Below are positions 17,943 through 27,444 of a DNA stretch of 64,000 bases, piece by piece. The notes under the pieces are model-generated. The model was not told the origin of the DNA. It ran no database searches and saw nothing but the letters and a program-made list of their open reading frames with translations. The position numbers were made by a program, and so were the translations under genes. Origin of the DNA: Nocardia vaccinii NBRC 15922 (GTDB taxonomy: Bacteria; Actinomycetota; Actinomycetes; Mycobacteriales; Mycobacteriaceae); contig NZ_BDCC01000019.1 in the NCBI RefSeq assembly GCF_001613305.1, forward strand, positions 62,001 through 126,000, given 5' to 3'. Position 1 is the first letter of the stretch, and every line of letters begins with the position of its first letter.

Positions 17943-20546
17943 TCAGCGCAGCAGCTTGCCCACCGGTCGCAGCGCTCGCGCCCAGTGGCCGGGATCGGAC
18001 GGCGGGCGCGTCCCCGGCGGGTTCAACGAGTTCGCGCCGGTGCGAGCGGAGCCGGTCAGCCACTGGTCGGTGTTCTGCGCCGCGTTGATGACGTGCCGTG
18101 CCCTGCGGAAGTTCTCCGGATTCGTGGGATCCGCGACGAGGGCGTCGACCACGCCCTCGATCTGCTGCGACTCGGTGGTGGCGATCCAGTTCATCATGCG
18201 CTGTGCCTGTGTGGCATCCATTCCGTCGAGCCGAGTCAGCGACTGGACGAGCTCGTAATTCTCGGCGCTCGTGTCGGGATCGCCGGGATTGTCCTTCTTC
18301 AGCGCCGGAATTCGATGATGGCCGTTGGACCACTGTTGCAGGGCCTTGATCTTGGCCTCGGTCGGGGCGAGCATGTAGTCCTCGACGTACTGCCGCTCCA
18401 CTCCGTTCGCCCGGCCCTCGTCCAGCTGGACGTTTCCGAACTTCCTGATGCGGTCCCGGTATTCGAGCATGGCCTGCTGCATTGCGGCGATGTTGCCCGC
18501 CGCCTTACCGGCTGTTGCTCCCCGCGTCCCCTGAACGAGTGCGTCCGCCGAGTTCATGGTGCGCTGAGTCGCCGCCACCAGCAGGCCGAGATTCTTGTCC
18601 TTGAAGGTATTCGAATCGGAGATCAAACCCGCCTGCACCCACGCCGAGATGACATTGTCGACCATATCCCGGTCCTCGAGCCCGGCCATTTCCATCGGGC
18701 CGTACGACGTGTACGCGTTCACGCCGCGGTGACGCAGTGCCGCGAGCGCGTAACCTGCGCCGCGGTAGCTGCGCACGCCGCCGTTCGCCTGTGCGGCCGC
18801 GCGTGCCCTGTGCATGTATTCGCGCCGATCGATGTACTGCTGCGACTGGGCCTGGAGGTACCACGGAGTGTTCTTGTACGTCCAGTCCTTCACCTGTGCC
18901 CGTTTCTCCATCCGCGCATAGGGATTCAGCGGGTTGCGGGTCTTACCCATCGCCCAGGCGGTCACCGGTGAGGTGGCCACCCAGTTCAGTGCGCTCAGAT
19001 TCAGCAGCATCCGATTGGCCGCGAGTGTGTGCGCCGAGGGAGGGGGCGTCCCACTCCCACCCCCACCGCCGCCCGATCCGGCGCTCCCGCGCCCGGATGA
19101 GATCGCCGCGGTCAGATGCCCGGTCACCCAACCGTTGCCGCGAGTCACCGCCGCGGTCAACCGGCCGAACTGGAAGATGAAGATGACCTCCACGACCGCC
19201 CCGATCACGAACACCGTCATGACCTGACCGTTCGCCTCGGTGAACAGATCACCGATGAACAGCACGTACACCCCCAGCGCGATGACCTGGACCATCATCC
19301 GTGCGGCGGCGATGAATCCGTCCACGACGTTGTGAATCGTGAATATCTGCGTCGGCCCGTATACATAGCCGCCCGCCGCGAATCCGAATATCGTCAGGAA
19401 ACCGTGATAGATGGCGTCGAATGCGGACCAGATGATTCTGATCGCCAGATAGGCGGCCCACAGCAGCATGATGGTGCCGGAGATCAGTAGTACCAGCCCA
19501 GAGCCGATCTGGCCCATGGTCGGATTCGACGAGGCGGAATAGGCCGTGGTGTCACCGCAGATCTTCATTCCGTTCTTGATCGCGCTCTCGCTGCCGGAGA
19601 TCATGCCCGCCGAGTAGTAATTCTGGCAGGTCGAGGACAGCGTATGCCCGAAATTCCACACCTCGGCGGGTTTGCGCGCGAAATTGTCGGCCATATCCGC
19701 TTCGATCGTCGCGACCAGCTGTGTCGGATCCGGACTGCTGTCCCCGTTCAGCCCGGCGGCCACCGAGATCCCCACATTTCGCCCCTGGGCCAGTAATCCG
19801 TCGGAATCCAGTACGTCCGCGAGCGGATTCGCCAGGAACAGCGGGCTCAGCATGGCGATGACGATCATGGTCACCACCTGCACGGTCGCCTTGCTGTAGA
19901 AGCCGCGGACCACGAAATACGCCACGAAGAACGCGCCGATCGTCGTCGCGGTCACCAGCATCAGCGGTGTCGCGAGCTGTCCGGTCAGGCTGTCGGCCAC
20001 TCCGTGCAGCGCTTCAGCGACCAGATTCAACCACTGGAAGCTCAATGCGAAGCCGATCAACCAGATCGCGGTGATCACGATAACCAACCAACCGATGAAT
20101 TCCAGTCCGATAATCACCGACAGAATGGTGTTTCCAGGGTGGAAGAGGCTGCCGTGATCGGTCACGAACAAATAGTTGGACAGCGGCGCACCCGACGAAT
20201 CCTTGATCGACATCCAGCTCAACGCGCTGATGACCGACGAGGTGACACCGGTGGTCCGATCGGAACCGGCCGCGACGCCGGTCTGCGCCCGCGCCGCCGC
20301 CCCGACGATGCCGGGCACCAGGAAGAACACGGTCAGTGCGGCGGTGATCCCGGTCGTCCAGCGGCGTCGCCGGGTCGTACCGACCCACGTCCGCACTCGC
20401 TTCCACACCGTGCGGGGATGCCAGCGCCGAGCATCCCAGAACAGCATCTCGCGTTCCCATATCGCACGGGAGCCGACATTCGTGGAAATGTCGAGGCGCG
20501 GTGCCGTGGCGCGTTTATCCAGTAAATCCATCGACGAGAATTTCAT
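17943..20546 (-). CDS. large polytopic membrane protein, TrbL/VirB6-like
   Basis: An 867-aa protein. A basic cytoplasmic start (about 1-62) is followed by a membrane segment (TTGITAALTVFFLVPGIVGA), then hydrophobic stretches near residues 140-172, 192-214, 222-242, 348-375, 415-435 and 442-460, with a cysteine-containing extracytoplasmic region between about 245 and 345. A glycine-rich linker near 490-500 leads to a soluble, Gln- and Asn-rich helical tail of about 365 residues. This layout is that of the TrbL/VirB6 channel components of type IV secretion and conjugation. No ATPase, coupling protein or relaxase is nearby, so the role is unassigned. The upstream 100 bases are AT-richer than the surroundings. 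Confidence 0.5.
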   Translation of the reverse strand: MKFSSMDLLDKRATAPRLDISTNVGSRAIWEREMLFWDARRWHPRTVWKRVRTWVGTTRRRRWTTGITAALTVFFLVPGIVGAAARAQTGVAAGSDRTTGVTSSVISALSWMSIKDSSGAPLSNYLFVTDHGSLFHPGNTILSVIIGLEFIGWLVIVITAIWLIGFALSFQWLNLVAEALHGVADSLTGQLATPLMLVTATTIGAFFVAYFVVRGFYSKATVQVVTMIVIAMLSPLFLANPLADVLDSDGLLAQGRNVGISVAAGLNGDSSPDPTQLVATIEADMADNFARKPAEVWNFGHTLSSTCQNYYSAGMISGSESAIKNGMKICGDTTAYSASSNPTMGQIGSGLVLLISGTIMLLWAAYLAIRIIWSAFDAIYHGFLTIFGFAAGGYVYGPTQIFTIHNVVDGFIAAARMMVQVIALGVYVLFIGDLFTEANGQVMTVFVIGAVVEVIFIFQFGRLTAAVTRGNGWVTGHLTAAISSGRGSAGSGGGGGGSGTPPPSAHTLAANRMLLNLSALNWVATSPVTAWAMGKTRNPLNPYARMEKRAQVKDWTYKNTPWYLQAQSQQYIDRREYMHRARAAAQANGGVRSYRGAGYALAALRHRGVNAYTSYGPMEMAGLEDRDMVDNVISAWVQAGLISDSNTFKDKNLGLLVAATQRTMNSADALVQGTRGATAGKAAGNIAAMQQAMLEYRDRIRKFGNVQLDEGRANGVERQYVEDYMLAPTEAKIKALQQWSNGHHRIPALKKDNPGDPDTSAENYELVQSLTRLDGMDATQAQRMMNWIATTESQQIEGVVDALVADPTNPENFRRARHVINAAQNTDQWLTGSARTGANSLNPPGTRPPSDPGHWARALRPVGKLLR

Positions 20547-20849
20547 TGCTGGCTCGAGGATATCTTTCGGGTCTATGATCGCGATTTTCCTACCCGACGA
20601 ACATTACATTCCGCTGCGTTCGCCGAATCCGCACTGCAGGTGCACAAAGCTTGGCGAGACGCCCAATAGTTGATTAATGAGACGTGAACGCGCTCGTTCT
20701 CGCCGCGGTGCACTCCGGGTGGCACGAACCGGCCGGCCTCGGCCGGTCGCAGCCGGGTGCCGGGGCTCAGTCCGGACCTCGGGGCGGGGGCGGTGCGGGC
20801 TCATGGGATCATGGATGCCGCCTGAATACCCTTCGTGACCAGGAGCCCA

Positions 20850-22694
20850 GTGCCCAGCTTCGCCGATACCACGTTTACCGATCCGTCGCAAATTCGGAAC
20901 TTCTGCATCATCGCGCACATCGACCACGGGAAATCGACCCTGGCCGATCGCATGCTGCAGCTCACCGGAGTTGTCGAGGAACGGGCGATGCGCGCGCAGT
21001 ACCTGGACCGGATGGATATCGAGCGTGAGCGCGGTATCACCATCAAGGCCCAGAACGTGCGGCTGCCCTGGTCCGTCGACGGTTCGGACTATGTCCTGCA
21101 CCTGATCGACACGCCCGGTCACGTGGACTTCACCTACGAGGTCTCCCGGGCGCTGGAGGCGTGCGAGGGCGCGATCCTGCTGGTCGACGCCGCGCAGGGC
21201 ATCGAGGCGCAGACGCTGGCCAACCTCTATCTGGCGCTGGACAAGGATCTGACGGTCATTCCGGTGCTGAACAAGATCGACCTGCCCGCCGCCGATCCGG
21301 ACCGCTACGCCGCCGAACTCGCCCATATCGTCGGTTGCGAGCCCGAGGACGTGCTGCGCGTGTCCGGGAAGACCGGCGTCGGCGTCACCGAACTGCTGAA
21401 CGCGGTGATCGAGCAGGTCCCGCCGCCGGTGGGCGAGGCGGACGCCCCGGCCCGCGCGATGATCTTCGACTCGGTCTACGACACCTATCGCGGCGTGGTC
21501 ACCTATGTGCGTGTGGTCGACGGCAAGCTCACCCCGCGCCAGAAGATCAAGATGATGTCCACCGGCGCGACCCACGAACTGCTCGAGATCGGCATCGTCT
21601 CCCCGGAGCCCAAGCCGACGCAGGGCCTGGGCGTCGGCGAGGTGGGATACCTCATCACCGGTGTGAAGGATGTGCGGCAGTCGAAGGTCGGCGATACCGT
21701 CACCACCGCCCGCGACGGCGCGTCCGAGGCGCTGGCCGGATATCAGGACCCGCGTCCGATGGTCTACTCCGGCCTGTACCCGGTCGACGGCTCGGACTAT
21801 CCGGATCTGCGCGACGCGCTGGAGAAGTTGCAGCTCAACGATGCCGCGCTGACCTATACCCCGGAAACCTCGGTGGCGCTGGGCTTCGGGTTCCGCTGCG
21901 GTTTCCTGGGCCTGCTGCACATGGAGATCACGCGCGAACGGCTACAGCGCGAATTCGGTCTGGACCTGATCTCCACCGCACCGAACGTGGTCTACCGCGT
22001 GGTGCTCGAGGACGGCACCGAGCATGTGGTGACCAACCCGTCGTACTGGCCCGAGGGCAAACTGCGGCACGTGTACGAGCCGGTGGTCAAGACCACGGTG
22101 ATCGCGCCGAGCGAGTTCATCGGTTCGATCATGGAGCTGTGCCAATCCCGGCGGGGTGAACTCGGCGGAATGGACTATCTGTCGGAGACCCGTGTCGAGA
22201 TGCGGTACACGCTGCCGATGGCGGAGATCATCTTCGACTTCTTCGACTCGCTCAAATCCCGCACCCGCGGCTACGCGAGCCTGGACTACGAGGAGGCCGG
22301 TGAGCAGGAGGCCGATCTGGTGAAGGTCGACATCCTGTTGCAGGGCGAGGCCGTGGACGCGTTCTCCGCGATCGTGCACCGCGACGCGGCGCAGGCATAC
22401 GGCCACAAGATGACGACCAAACTGCGCGAACTCATTCCGCGGCAGCAGTTCGAGGTACCCATCCAGGCGGCCATCGGCTCGAAGGTCATTGCGCGCGAGA
22501 ATATTCGGGCGATCCGCAAGGACGTGCTGGCCAAGTGCTACGGCGGCGACATCAGCCGCAAGCGCAAACTGCTGGAGAAGCAGAAGGAGGGCAAGAAGCG
22601 GATGAAGACGATCGGACGCGTCGACGTTCCGCAGGAGGCCTTCGTCGCCGCATTGTCGACCGAGGCATCGTCGGACAAGCCGAAGGGTAAATAG
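20850..22694 (+). CDS. lepA: elongation factor 4 (LepA)
   Basis: Ribosome-associated translational GTPase, 614 aa. G1 [10 protein letters not shown]3 DTPGHVDF and G4 NKIDLP are intact, as is the family C-terminal domain ending [21 protein letters not shown] chose GTG 20850 (MPSFADTTF), preceded by AGGAG; a GTG at 20835 is also in frame but places AGGAG inside the gene. It stands alone between two leftward or unrelated genes, as in mycobacteria (Rv2404c). Confidence 0.97.
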   Translation: MPSFADTTFTDPSQIRNFCIIAHIDHGKSTLADRMLQLTGVVEERAMRAQYLDRMDIERERGITIKAQNVRLPWSVDGSDYVLHLIDTPGHVDFTYEVSRALEACEGAILLVDAAQGIEAQTLANLYLALDKDLTVIPVLNKIDLPAADPDRYAAELAHIVGCEPEDVLRVSGKTGVGVTELLNAVIEQVPPPVGEADAPARAMIFDSVYDTYRGVVTYVRVVDGKLTPRQKIKMMSTGATHELLEIGIVSPEPKPTQGLGVGEVGYLITGVKDVRQSKVGDTVTTARDGASEALAGYQDPRPMVYSGLYPVDGSDYPDLRDALEKLQLNDAALTYTPETSVALGFGFRCGFLGLLHMEITRERLQREFGLDLISTAPNVVYRVVLEDGTEHVVTNPSYWPEGKLRHVYEPVVKTTVIAPSEFIGSIMELCQSRRGELGGMDYLSETRVEMRYTLPMAEIIFDFFDSLKSRTRGYASLDYEEAGEQEADLVKVDILLQGEAVDAFSAIVHRDAAQAYGHKMTTKLRELIPRQQFEVPIQAAIGSKVIARENIRAIRKDVLAKCYGGDISRKRKLLEKQKEGKKRMKTIGRVDVPQEAFVAALSTEASSDKPKGK

Positions 22695-22742
22695 CCGCCG
22701 GTCGATCTCGGGGCTTTCGAATCGAACCGCGCACTGGCACCC

Positions 22743-22822
22743 TGGTGTGGCGCACCATGATCCGGTGTTCACCATGTCTGGAGGATGTGACAGCCGGGAT
22801 ATCCGGAAATATGGTGTTACCA
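22743..22822. promoter_or_regulatory. three GGTG-spacer-CACC inverted repeats before the IniB-like gene
   Basis: TGGTG-N5-CACCA (22743-22757), GGTG-TT-CACC (22764-22773) and TGGT-GTT-ACCA (22812-22822) lie within 80 bases, 65-145 bases before the start of the IniB-like gene. The last two share the core GGTGTT(C)ACC. Such repeats are likely regulator sites. No regulator is identified. Confidence 0.35.
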
Positions 22823-22886
22823 GTTTCTCGACAGTTGGCAAGACCCGTTCGGTTCTCCGGGCCGGACACCTGAGAGCGGAGTGTGT

Positions 22887-25487
22887 ATGACGCGTGACCT
22901 GCCCCTCGACGCAGACGCGGAGGACCCGGGCGATCACGCCGGGGACACCGCGTACCGCGTCGCGACCGGCGTCGCCCGGGTCGCCAGGGCAGGGGCGTAT
23001 GTCACCGGTGGTGCGCTGGTCGCCGAGGGCAGCGACACTCCGGAGAACGGTGAATCCCACGACGCCAGCCGGATCGCGGGTTGGTCGCTGCAGGATCCGC
23101 AGCCCAATGCGCCCAGCCCGGTCATCACCTATCCGGATCCGGCTCCGGACTCGGTTCCGCCTGTCCTCGGCCACCCGGGTGCGGCCGCCGCCGACCATCC
23201 GCCGCTCGCATTCCCGAACCTCCCGCCGGGCTTCGAATTTCACGTTCGGATCGAGACCGGTCCCGCCGCCGCGGCCCAGCAGCCCGACCTGAGCAAGATT
23301 CCCGGGATGAACGGGATGCCCGGAACCGATGACAGCACACCGGGATTGAGTATGGTTCCCGGCCCCAGTGAGAGGGCCGTGCCGGGTACGGGCGAGGAGC
23401 ATCTGCCCGGTACGGGCACCGTGCCCGGCCTGGGTAACGGGGTGCCGGGTCTGGGTAACGGGATCCCGGGGCTGGGCAACGGTATTCCCGGATTCGGGAA
23501 TACGCCGGGTACCGGTGATTCGCCGTTCGATCTGCCGAGCGTTCCGGCGATGCCCAATGTCCCGTCGGTTCCCGAATTCCAGATCCCCAAACTGAATTCC
23601 GGTAACGCCGGTTCGAACCTCGGCCTGCCCGGCATCCATCCGGCGGCCGCGCCGATCGCCGCCGAGAATGACCAGGGCGCGACGCCCACGAGTCCGGTCC
23701 ATTCGGCCGATGCCTCGATTTCCGAGGCCGGCAACGGTTTCGGGCCGATCGATCTGGGTGATGCCGCGGCCGCCGACGGGGGAACGAATTTCGGCCCGCT
23801 CGGCTCGGAAAACGATGCGCTGCACATGCTTTCCGGATTCGAAGGAGTGGGCAGCGCCCAGCTGAGCATCTACGCCGACGTTCAGGTGCACCTCGACGCA
23901 CACGCCGGACTGGACGGTGTCTGGTTGAACGCCGGTGCGCAGGCCGCGGGTGGTGTCGCCGGCGGCATCGGGGAGCAGATCGACACCTACGGTCAGTGGT
24001 TGGGCGGTGGCGAGTCCGCACCGGCCGCGGCGGCGGACCCGGAGTCCGCACTCGTCCATGGCCTGGCCGGTCAGCCACACGGAATCCGTTCGGGGATAGG
24101 GATTCCCGGTTCGGATGGGCCGGGACCCACCCACGGTCCGGTGGCTCCGGGCGCGGGGATCGCGCAGTCCGGCGTGCCCGGTGCGGCGATGCCGGTGAGT
24201 TTCGCGGGCCCGGGCGTCATCGCCGCCGCGCCGGTCGTTCCGGCCACCGTCGCCCTGTCCCCGGCACTGCCCACGGCCGGACCGGTCGTCTCGGTCGTGC
24301 CCGCATCGGTCGCCGCGCCCGCGGTGGTGACCACGCCCGCGGTCGCGACCTCGGTCGCCACCGCGCCTCAGCCCGCCGTCGTGGCGATCGTGGCGCCGCC
24401 GGTTCCGCAACCGGTCGTCACGACGCCGCTGCAACCCGCGGTGCACCCGGATGCCACGGCGCACATACTGGCCGGCGCGCTGCCGGATCATCTCGGGCCG
24501 ATACCGCTCGGGGCGGCCGCGGCGGTCGGGCCCGCGGCATTCCTCGGCCTGCCCAGGCCCGGTCCGGCCGCGGCGGCCACCCCCGTGCCCGGGGAGCACG
24601 GCGGGAGCACCGCGCCGACGTCCGCGCAACCCCTGACCGGGACGTTCGACCACCTACCGATCCCGCACGTGAGCATCCCGCCCCTCCCGCCCCTCCCGCA
24701 GCCGGGCAGTGTGTTCCCGCTACATCCCGAGAATCCGACGCATACGACCTACGGCCCGACATCGCCGTCGCACGCGCATGGACCGTCCGCCCAGCCCACT
24801 CCGACGGGAACGCCGTCACACAGGCACGGCAGCGACTCCTCCGGCGCCACCTCCACCATCGCGGAGCACCCGAGTCCGACCCTTACGAGCGATACGACCA
24901 CCGACTCGCATCCCGGCGCGACCACGGTCGACCCGAGCACGGCCGCACAACCCGGCTCGGCCTCCGCGACCGCGCCGACCACCGTGGTGCCGAGCCACGG
25001 ATCATCCACGCCTACACGGGATTCGACGCCGACGCACGATTCGACGCCGACGCACGATTCGCAGCCCAGCCACGGCCCGGCGTCCACCGATGACTCCGAT
25101 CCCACTCGGCAGTCCGTACCGACGCACGATTGGACGCCGTCGCACGAGGTTCCGATGCCGTCCCGCGAACCGAGCGTGCCGACAATTCCCGGTCACGAAT
25201 CTCCCGCGGTCACGGCCCCGCAGATTCCGGGCGGCCACGGTACCTCGCCCGGCGTGCACACACCGCACGCCCCGACGGTGCCGCAGATCACCATGATCCC
25301 GCACCTGCCGACGAAACCTATTGCGCAGCTGCATGATTCGAGCGCCTATCAGCCCTGGCCGGATTCCGGTCACACCGGTCTGACCGCGGTGCCCGCGGGA
25401 TTGTCCGGCGGTCTGCTTCCCGGAGCCGGCGTCGATCCGGCGCACGTCCTCATCCACCCCGCCCCCGACCCGCATATCGCACTGTGA
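22887..25487 (+). CDS. Pro/Gly/Ala-rich protein, IniB-like by position
   Basis: An 866-aa low-complexity protein. A short acidic start (MTRDLPLDADAEDPGD) is followed by an Ala-rich stretch, repeats of the type PGLGNG(V/I)PGLGNG near residues 175-215, a central part with a degenerate Ala/Gly-rich segment (VWLNAGAQAAGGVAGGIGEQ), a Val/Pro/Ala-rich region, and a Ser/Thr/Pro/His-rich tail with repeats such as DSTPTHDSTPTHDSQPSHG. No signal peptide is evident. The ATG at 22887 has GGAG five bases upstream. It is translationally coupled to the dynamin-like gene. In mycobacteria the Gly/Ala-rich IniB precedes IniA, so an IniB-like role is inferred; the sequence itself gives no conserved IniB domain that I can see. 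Confidence 0.5.
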   Translation: MTRDLPLDADAEDPGDHAGDTAYRVATGVARVARAGAYVTGGALVAEGSDTPENGESHDASRIAGWSLQDPQPNAPSPVITYPDPAPDSVPPVLGHPGAAAADHPPLAFPNLPPGFEFHVRIETGPAAAAQQPDLSKIPGMNGMPGTDDSTPGLSMVPGPSERAVPGTGEEHLPGTGTVPGLGNGVPGLGNGIPGLGNGIPGFGNTPGTGDSPFDLPSVPAMPNVPSVPEFQIPKLNSGNAGSNLGLPGIHPAAAPIAAENDQGATPTSPVHSADASISEAGNGFGPIDLGDAAAADGGTNFGPLGSENDALHMLSGFEGVGSAQLSIYADVQVHLDAHAGLDGVWLNAGAQAAGGVAGGIGEQIDTYGQWLGGGESAPAAAADPESALVHGLAGQPHGIRSGIGIPGSDGPGPTHGPVAPGAGIAQSGVPGAAMPVSFAGPGVIAAAPVVPATVALSPALPTAGPVVSVVPASVAAPAVVTTPAVATSVATAPQPAVVAIVAPPVPQPVVTTPLQPAVHPDATAHILAGALPDHLGPIPLGAAAAVGPAAFLGLPRPGPAAAATPVPGEHGGSTAPTSAQPLTGTFDHLPIPHVSIPPLPPLPQPGSVFPLHPENPTHTTYGPTSPSHAHGPSAQPTPTGTPSHRHGSDSSGATSTIAEHPSPTLTSDTTTDSHPGATTVDPSTAAQPGSASATAPTTVVPSHGSSTPTRDSTPTHDSTPTHDSQPSHGPASTDDSDPTRQSVPTHDWTPSHEVPMPSREPSVPTIPGHESPAVTAPQIPGGHGTSPGVHTPHAPTVPQITMIPHLPTKPIAQLHDSSAYQPWPDSGHTGLTAVPAGLSGGLLPGAGVDPAHVLIHPAPDPHIAL

Positions 25488-27256
25488 CCACGGTCGATCC
25501 GGCCGCGGCCAAACATCCCGACGCGATGGCGCCGCTATTGCGGCAGATCGACGAGTTGCTGGGTCTCACGCGTGCGGCCGGACGGGCAGACCTGACCGCC
25601 CGGCTGAGCATGTCCAGGTCCCGGGTGGCCGATCCCCGAGTGCGGCTGGTCGTGGTCGGCGAACCCAAGAACGGGATGAGCACCCTGGTCAACGGCCTGG
25701 TCGGGACCGTGGTCAGCGCGACCGACAGTCCGGTCAGCGTCCCGGTGATCGCCGAGTACGGACCGCAGGCCACCGCGACGCTGGTGCGCGCGGTCGCCGG
25801 TGGCCGCACCGAACGTCAGCCGGTCGACCCGCTCAATCCGGCGGCGGCGATGTCCCTGGAGGACGTGGTCCGCGCCGAGTTCACCGATCCGAGTCCGCTG
25901 CTGGCCGAGGGGTTCGTCCTGATGGACGCGCCCGGTGCGCCCGCCGACACACCCACCACCTGGTCGTTGATCGCTGCCGCCGATGCCGTGCTGTACGTCG
26001 CGGACGCGGGGAAGGAATACACCCCGGAACAGATCGTGCTGTTGGCGCGGATCCAGCAGGTCTGCCCGACGGTGATCTGCGTGCTGAACAAGATCGACCG
26101 ATATCCGGTCTGGGGTCAGGTGCAGCAGCGCAATCGCGAACTGCTGGACCAGGCGGGTCTGGGATTCGCCGTCGCGCCGATCTCCGCCGAGAAACATCTG
26201 CGGGCCGGTGCGGATCAGCGCCGGGACCTGGAATCCGGTGTGCCGCAACTGATCGAGCATCTGCGCGAGTACGTCCTGCGGCGCGCGGACGCACTGGCCC
26301 GCGAGGCCGCGGTGCGCGATATCCGCACCATCACCGACCATCTGGCGCTGGCCCTGCGCAGCGAGGCCGAGACGTTGCGGGATCCGCAGCGGTTCGCCGA
26401 GATCACCGAACAACTGCGCCAGTCACGTGCCGAGGCGGACAACCTGCGACACCGCTCGGCGAACTGGCAGATCACCCTCGCCGACGGCTGTTCGGATCTG
26501 ATGGCCGATATCGAACACGATCTGCGCCACCGGCTGCGCAGCCTGGTCCGCGACGCCGAGGCCGAGATCGTCAAGGGCGATCCGGCGCGCGGCTGGAAGG
26601 AATTCGGCGCGGATCTGGACGCGCGCATCTGCGAGGCGGTGGAGGAGAACTTCGTCATCGCGCACTATCGCTCGGCGGAATTGGCCGAGGAGGTCGCGGA
26701 GAAGTTCCCCGGCACCGACTACGAGGCCGTGCTCGCCGATATGCGTCTGGAGAATCCGGCCGACGTCCTGGAGCCGGTGGCCTCCCTGGAACCGCTCGCG
26801 TCGGCGAAAATCGGTGTGATCCAGCCGATTCTGAACATCATGCGGGGTTCCTACGGCGGTCTGCTGATGGTCGGCGTGGTCCTGGCCAGCGTGTTGAACA
26901 TTCCACCGGTGAACTGGTATTCGGGTGCGGCCGCGGTACTGCTGGGCGTCAACGCGCTGTGGGAGGATCGCAAACTGCGTCGCGAACGTCGTCAGGCCGA
27001 GGCCAAGACGGCCGTCGCGCGCCTGATGGACGATGTGATCTTCCAGGTCAGCAAGGAGTCACGGCACCGCCTGCGCGGCGTGCAGCGTACGCTGCGCGAC
27101 CATTTCACCGAAATCGCAAGTCAGACACTGCGTTCGGTGGACGAATCCCTGCGCGCCGCGGAGGAGGCGGCAGCCGAACAGTCCGGCCCGGCCCGAGACC
27201 GCCGCCTCACCGAAATCGAATCCTCCCTGATCCGCCTCCGCGAAATCCACGGCTAG
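25484..27256 (+). CDS. IniA-like dynamin-family protein with altered P-loop
   Basis: A 590-aa dynamin-like GTPase-fold protein of the IniA/IniC type, associated in mycobacteria with membrane repair and response to cell-wall drugs. The G1 region reads GEPKNGMST (residues 59-67): the P-loop lysine is replaced by Met65. G3 (MDAPG, 147-151) and G4 (LNKID, 201-205) are intact. Helical stalk sequences follow, and two membrane-inserting hydrophobic stretches lie near 459-473 and 480-493. Start is GTG 25484, overlapping the preceding stop (GTGA). Loss of the lysine should weaken nucleotide binding; it may work with another paralogue elsewhere. No second dynamin gene follows. Confidence 0.75.
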   Translation: MTTVDPAAAKHPDAMAPLLRQIDELLGLTRAAGRADLTARLSMSRSRVADPRVRLVVVGEPKNGMSTLVNGLVGTVVSATDSPVSVPVIAEYGPQATATLVRAVAGGRTERQPVDPLNPAAAMSLEDVVRAEFTDPSPLLAEGFVLMDAPGAPADTPTTWSLIAAADAVLYVADAGKEYTPEQIVLLARIQQVCPTVICVLNKIDRYPVWGQVQQRNRELLDQAGLGFAVAPISAEKHLRAGADQRRDLESGVPQLIEHLREYVLRRADALAREAAVRDIRTITDHLALALRSEAETLRDPQRFAEITEQLRQSRAEADNLRHRSANWQITLADGCSDLMADIEHDLRHRLRSLVRDAEAEIVKGDPARGWKEFGADLDARICEAVEENFVIAHYRSAELAEEVAEKFPGTDYEAVLADMRLENPADVLEPVASLEPLASAKIGVIQPILNIMRGSYGGLLMVGVVLASVLNIPPVNWYSGAAAVLLGVNALWEDRKLRRERRQAEAKTAVARLMDDVIFQVSKESRHRLRGVQRTLRDHFTEIASQTLRSVDESLRAAEEAAAEQSGPARDRRLTEIESSLIRLREIHG

Positions 27257-27444
27257 TGCGCCTTCCGTGACTTCGGCGTGCTTGCCCGCCCCACGGAGTT
27301 GCCCTTCTCCGCGTCGAAACTCGTGCGCCCACGCCGAGCGGGCACCGGGAATCATCGATCGATCCCGATAGCCGATGCCCTACAGCGCAACCGGCCGATA
27401 ACTCAGCGCTTCGTCGATTACCGGCCGCACCCGATCCGACACCC

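Noticed and set aside
23400..23520. PGLGNG repeats as a minisatellite with its own role
   Set aside because: They are in frame within the Pro/Gly-rich protein and look like ordinary coding repeats.
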